Assembly: GCF_002939785.1 (NCBI RefSeq) | Contig: NZ_MDEC01000025.1 | Coordinates: forward strand, 1-64,000 | From: Xanthomonas codiaei | GTDB taxonomy: Bacteria > Pseudomonadota > Gammaproteobacteria > Xanthomonadales > Xanthomonadaceae | DNA length: 64,000 bases | Reading direction: 5' to 3' | In this document: positions 35,658 to 46,659 of the stretch, piece after piece | How positions within the stretch are numbered: position 1 is the stretch's first letter | How the letters are laid out: each line of letters opens with the position of its first letter | Program-made: the position numbers and the translations under genes | The notes under the pieces: generated by a model | The model's database searches: none | The model's input: the letters and a program-made list of their open reading frames with translations, nothing else | What the model was told of the DNA's origin: nothing

Positions 35658-36734
35658 ATGACTGCAAGACCTTGGCCGTGGATCTGTCTGTTGCTTGCCG
35701 GATGGGGCAGCGCCGCTACCGCTGCCGAAGTGTGCGATGTGCCACCACGCTTCGGCACCAGCCCGGCAGCCATCGCCATCGTGCGCAGCGCCTGCAACGA
35801 ACATCGTTTGTGGCAGCGTCCGTTTATCGATGCCAAGGGCCGGCTGGCCAGCCTGGGCGTGACCGAAGCCGAATCCGGTTATCTGGCCGACCACGGGGTG
35901 GTGGCCTGGCAGCGTGTTGCAGGCTACTGGCGCGATAGCGGCACGCTCGATTCGATGGGCGGGCGCCCTGGCGCATCCAGCTGCGCCGCACTGGACGGCA
36001 CGCGCTACACCGCCAGCGATTGCCGTGCGTTCCTGATCGACAACCCATGGTCGGCCGCCTTCATCTCTTGGGTGATGACGCAGGCCGGGCTGAGCGGTTT
36101 CCATCGTTCGGCGCGTCATCTGGACTACATCCGCAGCGCCTACAACGACGGCGCCACCGGCCCCTATCGGTTCACCGACCCGGCCGTGGAAAAACCTGCG
36201 CCCGGCGACATGCTGTGCCTGCTGCGCGGGCGCAGCGTGGCGCTCGGCCACGCAGGCCTGAAAGCCGCGCTGGGCGGCAGCGCACCGATGCCTTGGCAAT
36301 CGCATTGCGATGTGGTGATCGCCGCAAACGTGGGCGGCGATCGCACCCTGTATCTGATCGGCGGCAACGTGTTCAACACGGTGATGATGCGCAAGATGCC
36401 GCTGGACCGCGCCGGCCGCATCGTCCTGCCGACGCCGCAGTCGGACAGCAACCAGGATCAGAACGAGGACAGCCTGGGCATTGCCAGCGAATGCACGCCG
36501 GCCAAGGAAGAATTGTGCGATTTCAACCGACGCGATTGGGCGGCCTTGCTGAAGCTCAGGCCGGATGCGCCCATGATGGCGCCCACGCCAATCGAGGCAG
36601 TGCCCGCACCGCCTGCATCGCCGAGGAACAGGCAATGCCGCCAGGTTTTCCGCGTGTCGTGCCAGCACGCCCGGAGGCACAGCCGGCACCGACGCCACCG
36701 TCTGAATGACAGGCGGAAGCCACGTCCTGGGTGA
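35658..36734 (+). CDS. DUF2272-domain exported protein with probable 3' frameshift
   Basis: 358 residues from the ATG at 35658. A signal peptide (WICLLLAGWGSAATA) is followed by a DUF2272 region: NPWSAAFISWVMTQAGLSGFHR, HLDYIRSAYND, PAPGDMLCLLRG, GHAGL and SHCDVVIAANVGG. The family has a peptidase-like architecture but no proven activity. The last 45 residues are Arg/His-rich and do not look native. In another frame the end reads MPPGFPRVVPARPEAQPAP before a TGA at 36707, in the same style as the Pro/Ala-rich segment before. A one-base indel near 36600-36645 is therefore likely. Confidence 0.75.
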   Translation: MTARPWPWICLLLAGWGSAATAAEVCDVPPRFGTSPAAIAIVRSACNEHRLWQRPFIDAKGRLASLGVTEAESGYLADHGVVAWQRVAGYWRDSGTLDSMGGRPGASSCAALDGTRYTASDCRAFLIDNPWSAAFISWVMTQAGLSGFHRSARHLDYIRSAYNDGATGPYRFTDPAVEKPAPGDMLCLLRGRSVALGHAGLKAALGGSAPMPWQSHCDVVIAANVGGDRTLYLIGGNVFNTVMMRKMPLDRAGRIVLPTPQSDSNQDQNEDSLGIASECTPAKEELCDFNRRDWAALLKLRPDAPMMAPTPIEAVPAPPASPRNRQCRQVFRVSCQHARRHSRHRRHRLNDRRKPRPG

Positions 36735-36853
36735 GGGCGTGGCATGGCTGGGGCGGCGGCGAATCCGCCGTTGACTCGTCAGACCTTGCAGGACGCATGG
36801 TGGGTATTGAGGACGCTCGATGCCGATGCGCCCTCATCCGGCGCTGCGCGCCA

Positions 36854-36877
36854 CCTTCTCCCATGCATGGGAGAAGG
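36854..36877. repeat. Perfect 24-bp palindrome, REP-like
   Basis: CCTTCTCCCATG followed by its exact complement CATGGGAGAAGG. It is preceded by a CCTCATCCGGCGCTGCGCGCCA segment. From memory, similar CTTCTCCC...GGGAGAAG elements with a preceding CCTCATCC are frequent between genes in Xanthomonas, so it is probably one copy of a dispersed intergenic family. Confidence 0.6.
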
Positions 36878-36964
36878 GACAAGCTCCCGGTTGCGGCGAT
36901 GACCGGTGGCCGGCGCGCCCGTTGCGCCGCCCGATCGCACGCGCCTTTCTTGCCTGCATCCGGT

Positions 36965-36994
36965 TCGCTGTTTGCTGTTTGCTGTTTGCTGTTG
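36965..36994. repeat. Tandem TTTGCTG heptamer repeat
   Basis: Positions 36965-36994 read as about four copies of a TTTGCTG heptamer, three of them perfect. The array is non-coding and could change length by slippage. Confidence 0.8.
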
Positions 36995-37008
36995 CAAAAA
37001 TCATCGGC

Positions 37009-37036
37009 AAAAAAAAAGCGGGCCGAAGCCCGCTTT
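37009..37036 (-). terminator. Intrinsic terminator of pnp
   Basis: On the minus strand AAAGCGGGC-TTCG-GCCCGCTTT is followed by a long T-run (A-run at 37009-37017 on the plus strand). It lies 22 bp after the pnp stop and ends the rimP-pnp cluster. Confidence 0.95.
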
Positions 37037-37057
37037 ATCAGTGAACTGCAGTGGCGA

Positions 37058-39172
37058 TTACTCGGCCGAAGCCTGCACGCCCTCGCCTTCTTCCACTGCC
37101 TTGATCGACAGACGGATGCGGCCCTGCTTGTCCACTTCCAGCACCTTTACGCGGACCACGTCGCCTTCCTTCAGCTTGTCGCCGACCTTCTCCACGCGCT
37201 CGCTGGAGATCTGCGAGACGTGCACCAGGCCGTCCTTGCCCGGCAGGATGGTGACGAAGGCGCCGAAGTCCATGATCTTGGCGACCTTGCCTTCGTAGAT
37301 GCGGCCCGGCTCCACGTCCGAGGTGATCTGCTCGATGCGCGACTTCGCCGCCTGCGCAGCGATCGCATTGACCGAGGCGATGATGATGGTGCCATCGTCC
37401 TGGATATCGATCTGGGTGCCGGTTTCCTTGGTGATCGCCTGGATGGTCGAGCCGCCCTTGCCAATCACTTCGCGGATCTTGTCCGGGTGGATCTTGATGG
37501 TCAGCAGACGCGGCGCGTAGTCGCTCAGCTCCTGACGCGGCGTGGTCAGTGCCTTGGACATCTCGCCCAGGATGTGCAGACGGCCGGCCTTGGCCTGCTG
37601 CAACGCCTGCTTCATGATCTCTTCGGTGATGCCTTCGATCTTGATGTCCATCTGCAGCGCGGACACGCCTTCGGCAGTACCAGCCACCTTGAAGTCCATG
37701 TCGCCCAGGTGATCTTCGTCACCCAGGATGTCCGACAGCACCACAAAGCGGTCGTCTTCCTTCACCAGGCCCATGGCGATACCCGCCACCGGCGCCTTGA
37801 CCGGCACGCCGGCGTCCATCAGTGCCAGCGAGGAGCCGCACACCGAAGCCATCGACGAAGAACCGTTGGATTCGGTGATTTCCGAGACCACGCGAATGGT
37901 GTACGGGAATTCTTCCAGGCTCGGCATCACCGCGAGTACGCCGCGCTTGGCCAGACGGCCGTGGCCGATCTCGCGACGCTTCGGCGCACCGAAACGGCCA
38001 CACTCGCCCACCGAGTACGGAGGGAAGTTGTAGTGGAACAGGAAGTTTTCCTTGTACTCGCCGCTGACCGCATCGATCACCTGGCCGTCGCGGGCGGTGC
38101 CCAGCGTGGTGACCACGATCGCCTGCGTCTCGCCGCGGGTGAACAGCGCCGAGCCATGAGTCCGCGGCAGCACGCCGGCCTGCACCGAGATCGGGCGCAC
38201 GGTGTCCAGTGCACGGCCGTCGATACGCACCTTGGTGTCCAGCACCGAGTCGCGCATGGTGCGGTATTCCAGCTCGCCGAATTCCTTCGACAGCTCGGCG
38301 GTGTTCCAGCCTTCGGAAGCGACGCGGCCGGCCAGCGACTCCAGCACGTCCTTCTTGATGGCCGAGATGGCGTCGCGACGCTGCAGCTTGTCGCGCACCT
38401 GGAAGGCGCCAGCCAGCTGGGTGCCGACCGCTTCCTTCAGCGCGTTGATCAGCGCGGTGTTCTTGGCCGGGGCCACCCAGGTGCTGGGCTTGGTGCCGGC
38501 TTCGACGGTCAGCTCGTTGATCGCATTGATGACCTTCTGCATCTCGCGATGACCGAAGGTGACCGCGCCCAGCATCACTTCTTCCGACAGCAGCGCCGCT
38601 TCGGATTCCACCATCAGCACCGCATTGGCGGTACCGGCGACCACCAGCTCCAGCTGCGAATCCTTCAGGTCGGTGACGGTGGGGTTGAGAATGTATTCGC
38701 CGTTCTTGTAGCCCACCTTGGCGGCGCCGATCGGGCCGTTGAAGGGGGTACCGGCCAGCGACAACGCCGCCGATGCGCCGATCAGCGCGGCGATATCGCC
38801 GTCGATGTCCGGGTTCATCGACATCACGGTCGCGATGATCTGTACTTCGTTCTTGTAGTCCTCCGGGAACAGCGGACGGATCGGACGGTCGATCAGGCGC
38901 GAGATCAACGTCTCCTTCTCGGTCGCACGTCCTTCGCGCTTGAAGAAGCCGCCCGGGATGCGGCCGCCGGCATAGAACTTCTCCTGATAATCGACCGTCA
39001 GGGGAAAGAAGTCCTGCCCTTCGCGCGCGGTCTTTGCGGCGACGGCGGTGACCAGCAGTACGGTGTCGTCCATCTTGACGATGACGGCACCGCTCGCCTG
39101 GCGAGCGACTTCGCCCGTCTCCAGGGTGACGGTGTGCTTGCCGTACTGGAAGGTTTTGGTGATTTTTGCCAC
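37058..39172 (-). CDS. pnp: PNPase, polynucleotide phosphorylase
   Basis: 704 residues, GTG start at 39172 with AAGGA about ten bases upstream. It has two RNase PH-like domains (first: [21 protein letters not shown]; second: [19 protein letters not shown] and [20 protein letters not shown] with the catalytic Asp residues), then KH ([19 protein letters not shown]) and S1 ([20 protein letters not shown]) domains. It degrades RNA 3' to 5' by phosphorolysis and is part of the RNA degradosome. It follows rpsO by 167 bp containing a strong hairpin, as in E. coli. Confidence 0.97.
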   Translation of the reverse strand: MAKITKTFQYGKHTVTLETGEVARQASGAVIVKMDDTVLLVTAVAAKTAREGQDFFPLTVDYQEKFYAGGRIPGGFFKREGRATEKETLISRLIDRPIRPLFPEDYKNEVQIIATVMSMNPDIDGDIAALIGASAALSLAGTPFNGPIGAAKVGYKNGEYILNPTVTDLKDSQLELVVAGTANAVLMVESEAALLSEEVMLGAVTFGHREMQKVINAINELTVEAGTKPSTWVAPAKNTALINALKEAVGTQLAGAFQVRDKLQRRDAISAIKKDVLESLAGRVASEGWNTAELSKEFGELEYRTMRDSVLDTKVRIDGRALDTVRPISVQAGVLPRTHGSALFTRGETQAIVVTTLGTARDGQVIDAVSGEYKENFLFHYNFPPYSVGECGRFGAPKRREIGHGRLAKRGVLAVMPSLEEFPYTIRVVSEITESNGSSSMASVCGSSLALMDAGVPVKAPVAGIAMGLVKEDDRFVVLSDILGDEDHLGDMDFKVAGTAEGVSALQMDIKIEGITEEIMKQALQQAKAGRLHILGEMSKALTTPRQELSDYAPRLLTIKIHPDKIREVIGKGGSTIQAITKETGTQIDIQDDGTIIIASVNAIAAQAAKSRIEQITSDVEPGRIYEGKVAKIMDFGAFVTILPGKDGLVHVSQISSERVEKVGDKLKEGDVVRVKVLEVDKQGRIRLSIKAVEEGEGVQASAE

Positions 39173-39292
39173 GGAGGTTTTTTCCTTAGGTGTAACTGTC
39201 TGCGTTGGACCGTCGTCGACCCATGCCGAGAACGGGCGGCCGGGAGGCTCCGGCCCTTGAAACTAACGGTGCAATGACATCTTGCGAAAGGC

Positions 39293-39326
39293 CAAAACAA
39301 AACCGCGGCGCATCGCTGCGCCGCGG
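39293..39326 (-). terminator. Hairpin/terminator between rpsO and pnp
   Basis: A 10-bp GC-rich stem (CCGCGGCGCA with its complement, loop TCGC) is followed on the minus strand by TTTTGTTTT. It lies 14 bp after the rpsO stop. In E. coli the equivalent place has a partial terminator and an RNase III site controlling pnp. Confidence 0.85.
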
Positions 39327-39339
39327 CGGTAGGACTCGA

Positions 39340-39600
39340 TCAGCGGCGCAGGCCGAGCTTCTCGATCAACGACTTGTAACGCTCGTTGTCCTTCTTCTTC
39401 AGGTAGTCGAGCAGGCTGCGGCGACGATTGACCATCTGCAGCAGACCACGACGGCTGTGGTGATCCTTCTTGTGGGTCTTGAAGTGACCGGTCAGCAGCT
39501 CGATGCGCGCGGTCAGCAGCGCGACCTGCACTTCCGGCGAACCGGTGTCCTGGGCGCTGCGCTTGTTGTCTTCAATAACTTTCTGGGTGTCGACGGACAT
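39340..39600 (-). CDS. rpsO: Ribosomal protein S15
   Basis: 86 residues from the ATG at 39600. Typical S15 sequence: [39 protein letters not shown] and [18 protein letters not shown]. It binds 16S rRNA early in 30S assembly. The 156-base leader after truB may carry the S15 autoregulation site, which I cannot define here. Confidence 0.97.
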   Translation of the reverse strand: MSVDTQKVIEDNKRSAQDTGSPEVQVALLTARIELLTGHFKTHKKDHHSRRGLLQMVNRRRSLLDYLKKKDNERYKSLIEKLGLRR

Positions 39601-39756
39601 GATGTGTTCTCGATAGATGCGTGGTCGACAGGAACGTGCATGACGCACCGTCGGACTCGCCGTTTGCTAGGAATGTGCGCGCTTGGCGCTGAGGTGCCCC
39701 GATCGGGGCCGCGAAATTGTACCGTTGCACAGCGCGGGGAACAAGTTGACTAAACC

Positions 39757-40683
39757 TTAACAACCCGGATCCCGGTTCAGTCCGTTGAACAAGCGCTGCG
39801 GCGACAGCCGCCCCTGCTCGTCCACCAGGCCTAGCCCCGAGGGCGTTCCGTCCGGGCCGAACACGGCGACCTGGCCGACCGGAAAGGCCTCGTCTCGCAG
39901 GCGCTGGCCCATCCGGAACCGGGTGGCGTGGACGTGGTCCAGGGTGATCTGCGCAAAATCAGCCAGCCCGGCCTCGATCGGGAGCAGCAACCGTTCTGCC
40001 GGCGTACCGGCCTCCAGCGCAGCGGCCAGGGACTCCAGCGTCATCATCTGCGGTGTGCGGAAGGGCTCCACCCACAACCGTCGCAACGAGGCGATATGGG
40101 CGCCGCAGCCCAGCGCCTCGCCCAGATCGCGGGCAAGGCTGCGGATGTAGGTGCCCGAGCCACAGGTCACCCGCAACTGCAGGCGCGGCGCCTGGTAGCC
40201 GATCAACTCGATGGCATGCACATCGACCTCGCGCACCGGCGCCTCGATCGCTTCACCGCGGCGCGCCTTGGCATACAACGGCTCGCCGCCCTGCTTGAGT
40301 GCCGAGTAGATCGGCGCCTGCTGCCGGATGCGGCCAGTCAATGGCAGCAGGGCAGCACGCAGCTGCGCCTGACTCAATTCCGGCACTACGCGTTCGCGCA
40401 ACGGTTGACCGTCGGCATCGTCGGTGTCGGTGGTCACGCCCAGCACCACCTCGGCGTCGTAGGCCTTGGCTGCGCCCAGCAATAGTCCGGCGATCTTGGT
40501 GGCTTCGCCGAAGCACAGCGGCAGCAAACCGGTGGCCAGCGGATCCAGGCTGCCGGTGTGGCCACCCTTCTCTGCCCGCAATAGCCGGCGCGCGGCCTGC
40601 AAGGCGTTGTTGGAGCTGAGCCCGGCCGGCTTGTCCAGCAACAGGATGCCGTGCAACGGGCGATAGACGGTGCGGGGTTTCAA
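39757..40683 (-). CDS. truB: TruB, tRNA pseudouridine-55 synthase
   Basis: 308 residues with a TTG start at 40683. The catalytic region is [23 protein letters not shown] (Asp in LDP), with [18 protein letters not shown] and [16 protein letters not shown]. The C-terminal extension (PUA-like) is present. It forms pseudouridine 55 in the T-loop of tRNAs. It is placed between rbfA and rpsO as in E. coli. Confidence 0.95.
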   Translation of the reverse strand: MKPRTVYRPLHGILLLDKPAGLSSNNALQAARRLLRAEKGGHTGSLDPLATGLLPLCFGEATKIAGLLLGAAKAYDAEVVLGVTTDTDDADGQPLRERVVPELSQAQLRAALLPLTGRIRQQAPIYSALKQGGEPLYAKARRGEAIEAPVREVDVHAIELIGYQAPRLQLRVTCGSGTYIRSLARDLGEALGCGAHIASLRRLWVEPFRTPQMMTLESLAAALEAGTPAERLLLPIEAGLADFAQITLDHVHATRFRMGQRLRDEAFPVGQVAVFGPDGTPSGLGLVDEQGRLSPQRLFNGLNRDPGC

Positions 40684-40763
40684 AGGATCGGTGCTCGAAT
40701 CAGCGCATGACGCGCCTGCGAAAAATCAGGACCGCCGCGTGGGCGGCCCGTGCGACGCCGCGC

Positions 40764-41156
40764 TCAGCGCTGTTCGGCGTCGTCGTCGCTGGACGCGGCG
40801 TCGGGGCCGACATCGTCCAGGTCACGCAACAGGTTGTCGATGCGTTCCCCACGGTCGACCGAGTCGTCGTAGTGGAAATGCAGCTCGGGCACGTGACGCA
40901 GCTTCATCGCGCGCGCCAGTTGCGTGCGCAGCTGCCCGGCGATTTCCTTCAGCCCCTTGACCGCTTCGGCCGAGCGTTCCTGCTGCAGCGCGGTGACGAA
41001 CACCTTGGCGTGCGCCAGGTCGCGGCTGATTTCGACATCGGACACGCTGACCGACGGCAGGCCGTGGTCGCGTACTGCCGCATGCACGATCGTGCCGAGG
41101 TCGCGACGCACCTGCGCGGAGACGCGGTCAGTGCGATGGAATGATTTGGTTGGCAT
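40764..41156 (-). CDS. rbfA: RbfA, 30S ribosome-binding factor
   Basis: 130 residues from the ATG at 41156. The KH-like fold core is DRVSAQVRRDLGTIVHAAVRD, VSVSDVEISRDLAHAKVFVT and VPELHFHYDDSVDRGERIDNLL. The C-terminal tail is acidic (DDVGPDAASSDDDAE). It matures the 5' end of 16S rRNA and is needed in the cold. A large GC-rich hairpin lies between infB and this gene. Confidence 0.95.
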   Translation of the reverse strand: MPTKSFHRTDRVSAQVRRDLGTIVHAAVRDHGLPSVSVSDVEISRDLAHAKVFVTALQQERSAEAVKGLKEIAGQLRTQLARAMKLRHVPELHFHYDDSVDRGERIDNLLRDLDDVGPDAASSDDDAEQR

Positions 41157-41175
41157 GGCCTGGAACCTTTTGGTT

Positions 41176-41266
41176 CGGGACCGGGGACCGGAGATCGGGG
41201 ACCCGGAAGAGCAAGAGCCTTCGCTTTCGCTTCTCCCGGGTCCCCGGTCCCGGGTCCCCGGTCCCG
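41176..41266. repeat. Nested GC-rich inverted repeat between infB and rbfA
   Basis: An outer pair (41176-41191 with 41251-41266, 15 of 16 matching) encloses an inner perfect 11-bp pair (41196-41206 with 41236-41246) and a loop of 29 bases. The right side is also a perfect tandem 14-bp duplication (CGGGTCCCCGGTCC at 41237-41250 and 41251-41264). It sits inside the transcribed gap between infB and rbfA. Confidence 0.8.
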
Positions 41267-41272
41267 TCTTCG

Positions 41273-43984
<2,712 letters not shown>

Positions 43985-44079
43985 TCGGATCCTATGATCT
44001 GGTTGGCGCCCCCTCGCCCAGAGCAAGGGATACGCTGATTCTAAGCCCTGATGGGGTCAGGGCGCGGTTCATTGCCGGC

Positions 44080-45591
44080 TCATTCGCCGCGCTCCAAACG
44101 GGCGATCTCCTCGGCGCGGGCCGCCAGGATCAGCGCCGCGGCGCGCTCCTGGGTCATGCCCTCGATGCCGAAGTCGACGATCTCGTCCGCGGCCAGGTCG
44201 GACAGGTCCTCGCTGGTACGCACGCCGTGCTCGGCCAGAGCAAAGGCCGTCTCCTCGTCCATCCCCTCCAGCGCCAGCAGGTCCTCGGTGGGCTGAGTTC
44301 CTTCCAGGCCTTCTTCCTCGGCCAGCGCGGCGTTGAGCAACGCATCGCGGGCACGGGCACGCAGCTCCTCGACGATGTCCTCGTCGAAGCCTTCCACCGC
44401 CAGCAACTCGCCGACCGGCACGTAGGCGATTTCTTCGACCGTGTTGAAGCCTTCGGACACCAGGATGGCCGAGATTTCCTCGTCCACTTCCAGGCGGTCC
44501 ATGAACAGCTGGCGCGCCGATGCCTGTTCAGCCTCGGACTTGGCGGCCACCTGGTCGGCGGTCATCACGTTGAGCTGCCAGCCGGTCAGGCGGCTGGCCA
44601 GGCGTACGTTCTGGCCCCCCTTGCCGATCGCCTGGGCCAGGCGATCCTCGGCCACGGCCAGATCCATCGAATGCTTTTCTTCGTCGACGATGATCGACTG
44701 CACTTCGGCAGGCGCCATCGCATTGATCACGAAGTTGGCCGGGTTCTCGTTCCACAATACGATGTCCACGCGCTCGCCGTTGAGCTCGTTGGACACCGCC
44801 TGCACGCGCGAACCGCGCATGCCGATGCAGGCGCCGATGGGATCGGTGCGGGTGTCGTGCGCAATCACCGCGATCTTGGCGCGATCGCCCGGATCGCGTG
44901 CGCAGGCCTTGATCTCGACCAGGCCCTGCCCCACTTCCGGCACTTCCAGCTTGAACAGCTCGATCATGAATTCGGGTGCGGCGCGGCTGATGAACAGCTG
45001 CGGTCCACGCGGCTCGGAGCGCACTTCGGCCAGGTAGCCGCGCACGCGGTCGCCGGGGCGCAGCACGTCGCGCGGAATGCCCTTGTCCTTCGGGATAAAG
45101 GCTTCGGCATTACCGCCGAGATCGACAAAGATGTTGCCGCGCTCGGCGCGCTTGACCACACCGGTGATCAGCTCACCGACACGATCTTTCCACGCATCGA
45201 CCACCTGCTGGCGCTCGGCCTCGCGCACGCGCTGCACGATCACCTGCTTGGCGGCCTGGGCGGCGATACGGCCGAAATCGGGGTTTTCGATCTGCTCTTC
45301 GATGTAGTCGCCCACTTCCACGCCGTCGGCTTCGTCGACGGCATCCATCAGGCGCACCTGGCGGTCAGGCGACTCCATCACGACATCGTCGGCTACCACT
45401 TCCCAACGGCGGAAGGTCTCGTAGTTACCGTCCTTGTGATCGATGGTCACGCGCGTCAGCACGTCCTGGTCGGGATAGCGCTTCTTCGCTGCGGACGCCA
45501 GTGCGGCCTCGATCGCATCGAAGATCACCTCGCGCGGCACGCCCTTCTCGTTGGCCACCGCATCCACTACCAGCAAAAGTTCCTTGCTCAT
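44080..45591 (-). CDS. nusA: Transcription termination/antitermination factor NusA
   Basis: 503 residues. Its domains are the N-terminal RNA polymerase-binding domain (KELLLVVDAVANEKGVPREV), S1 (GVVKRAERGNIFVDLGGNAEAF), two KH domains (GACIGMRGSRVQAVSNELNGE and QAIGKGGQNVRLASRLTGW) and two C-terminal acidic repeats (VEEIAYVPVGELLAVEGFDE and LLALEGMDEETAFALAEHG). It modulates pausing, termination and antitermination. It is four bases after rimP. Confidence 0.97.
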   Translation of the reverse strand: MSKELLLVVDAVANEKGVPREVIFDAIEAALASAAKKRYPDQDVLTRVTIDHKDGNYETFRRWEVVADDVVMESPDRQVRLMDAVDEADGVEVGDYIEEQIENPDFGRIAAQAAKQVIVQRVREAERQQVVDAWKDRVGELITGVVKRAERGNIFVDLGGNAEAFIPKDKGIPRDVLRPGDRVRGYLAEVRSEPRGPQLFISRAAPEFMIELFKLEVPEVGQGLVEIKACARDPGDRAKIAVIAHDTRTDPIGACIGMRGSRVQAVSNELNGERVDIVLWNENPANFVINAMAPAEVQSIIVDEEKHSMDLAVAEDRLAQAIGKGGQNVRLASRLTGWQLNVMTADQVAAKSEAEQASARQLFMDRLEVDEEISAILVSEGFNTVEEIAYVPVGELLAVEGFDEDIVEELRARARDALLNAALAEEEGLEGTQPTEDLLALEGMDEETAFALAEHGVRTSEDLSDLAADEIVDFGIEGMTQERAAALILAARAEEIARLERGE

Positions 45592-45595
45592 TTCG

Positions 45596-46186
45596 TCACT
45601 CCGCGCGCGGCTTGCCGGCCGCCGACTCGTTGGATGGTTTCTTCTTGTCGTGCCCGGGTTTTTTCGGGCCGGGCTTATTCGGTTTTTGCGGTGCCAGACC
45701 CAGCGCGACCCAATCCGGCACGATGCGCGCCTTGTCGATGTTGTCGAAGCCGATCTTCACGTCCTTGCCGTCGATGGCGAACACCACCGCATCGGCGGCG
45801 GGCTCGATCCGCACGATCTGGCCCTGGAAGCGGCGCCGACCATCCTGCGCCAGCTTCAACACGATCTTGGCCGACTCGCCTGCATGGCGGCCGAACTGCT
45901 CGAGGGTGAACAAGGGACGATCGACACCCGGCGAGGACACTTCCAGGGTGTAGTTGCCGCTGATAGGGTCTTCGACATCGAGCTGGGCAGACACTTCCCG
46001 GCTCACGCGCTCGCAGTCGTCGACGTTGATCACGCGCTCGGGCTGTTCGGCCAGCGGCACATCGATGTACAGACGCAATGTCGCGCCACCCGGAGCGGGA
46101 AGATATTCCACGCCCAGCAGCTCCAAGCCCAGGGACTCAACCGTTGGACTCAGCAGATTGGCGATTTCGGTCGCTTTTTCGCTCAC
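45596..46186 (-). CDS. rimP: RimP, ribosome maturation factor
   Basis: 196 residues, GTG start at 46186. The conserved core is [59 protein letters not shown] and [11 protein letters not shown]. The Lys/Pro-rich tail of about 40 residues ([18 protein letters not shown]) is longer than in E. coli. It acts in 30S maturation. It is the first protein gene after tRNA-fMet, the metY-rimP-nusA-infB order known from E. coli. Confidence 0.95.
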   Translation of the reverse strand: MSEKATEIANLLSPTVESLGLELLGVEYLPAPGGATLRLYIDVPLAEQPERVINVDDCERVSREVSAQLDVEDPISGNYTLEVSSPGVDRPLFTLEQFGRHAGESAKIVLKLAQDGRRRFQGQIVRIEPAADAVVFAIDGKDVKIGFDNIDKARIVPDWVALGLAPQKPNKPGPKKPGHDKKKPSNESAAGKPRAE

Positions 46187-46252
46187 AGACTGCCCTGATC
46201 AGATGATTGCCAGTAATACCCCGGCAACCGGCAGCAAACTTTCCGGTTCCGG

Positions 46253-46281
46253 AAAAAACAAGGGGCCCGATGGGCCCCTTG
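46253..46281 (-). terminator. Intrinsic terminator between tRNA-fMet and rimP
   Basis: The perfect 10-bp stem CAAGGGGCCC/GGGCCCCTTG with a GAT loop is followed on the minus strand by TTTTTT (46253-46258). It lies about 100 bp after the tRNA and 67 bp before the rimP start, so it may partly separate tRNA from the downstream operon. Confidence 0.9.
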
Positions 46282-46383
46282 CGTGAAAAAAGCCCGACCT
46301 CTCAGGGTCGGCGCAAGGACGGGAACATGCGTCCTTACGATCCAAGACATTGAATCACTGCGGTAAAGCAACAATTCGAAACT

Positions 46384-46460
46384 TGGTAGCGGGGGCAGGA
46401 TTTGAACCTGCGACCTTCGGGTTATGAGCCCGACGAGCTGCCAGACTGCTCCACCCCGCA
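46384..46460 (-). tRNA. Initiator tRNA-fMet (CAT anticodon)
   Basis: The minus strand gives GCGGGG/CCCCGC acceptor pairs, D-arm GGAGCAGTCTGGCAGCTCG, and an anticodon stem with the three G:C pairs of initiators (CGGGCTCATAACCCG, anticodon CAT). The T-arm GGTTCAAATCC and encoded CCA are present. The first pair 1:72 is a T:T mismatch, preserving the unpaired end typical of bacterial initiators. Length is 77 nt. Confidence 0.95.
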
Positions 46461-46659
46461 GCAGAAGCGGAATTATGAAGAACTTGAGCGGCAATTGCAA
46501 GCCCTAGTTTTTCATCTGTTGGACACCGTGGCGGCTGTTCAACGTCGCGGCACATGATAACCGCAATGCAACAAAAACGAAACACTCATCACGACATCGA
46601 TTCATTGCGCCATACATCGGCCGAGCACGACGCGCATGGCCGGATGCGCACGCAAGACG

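Larger units (their letters stand above)
36735..37057. other. Intergenic region with palindrome, heptamer repeat and pnp terminator
   Basis: About 320 bp between the DUF2272 gene and the pnp stop, convergent genes. It contains a perfect 24-bp palindrome at 36854-36877, a tandem array of TTTGCTG-type heptamers at 36965-36994 and the pnp terminator at 37009-37036. No gene is seen; frames crossing it have unusual composition. Confidence 0.6.

Noticed and set aside
36731-39277. 848-codon plus-strand frame opposite pnp
   Set aside because: Antisense shadow of pnp with low-complexity reverse-frame composition.
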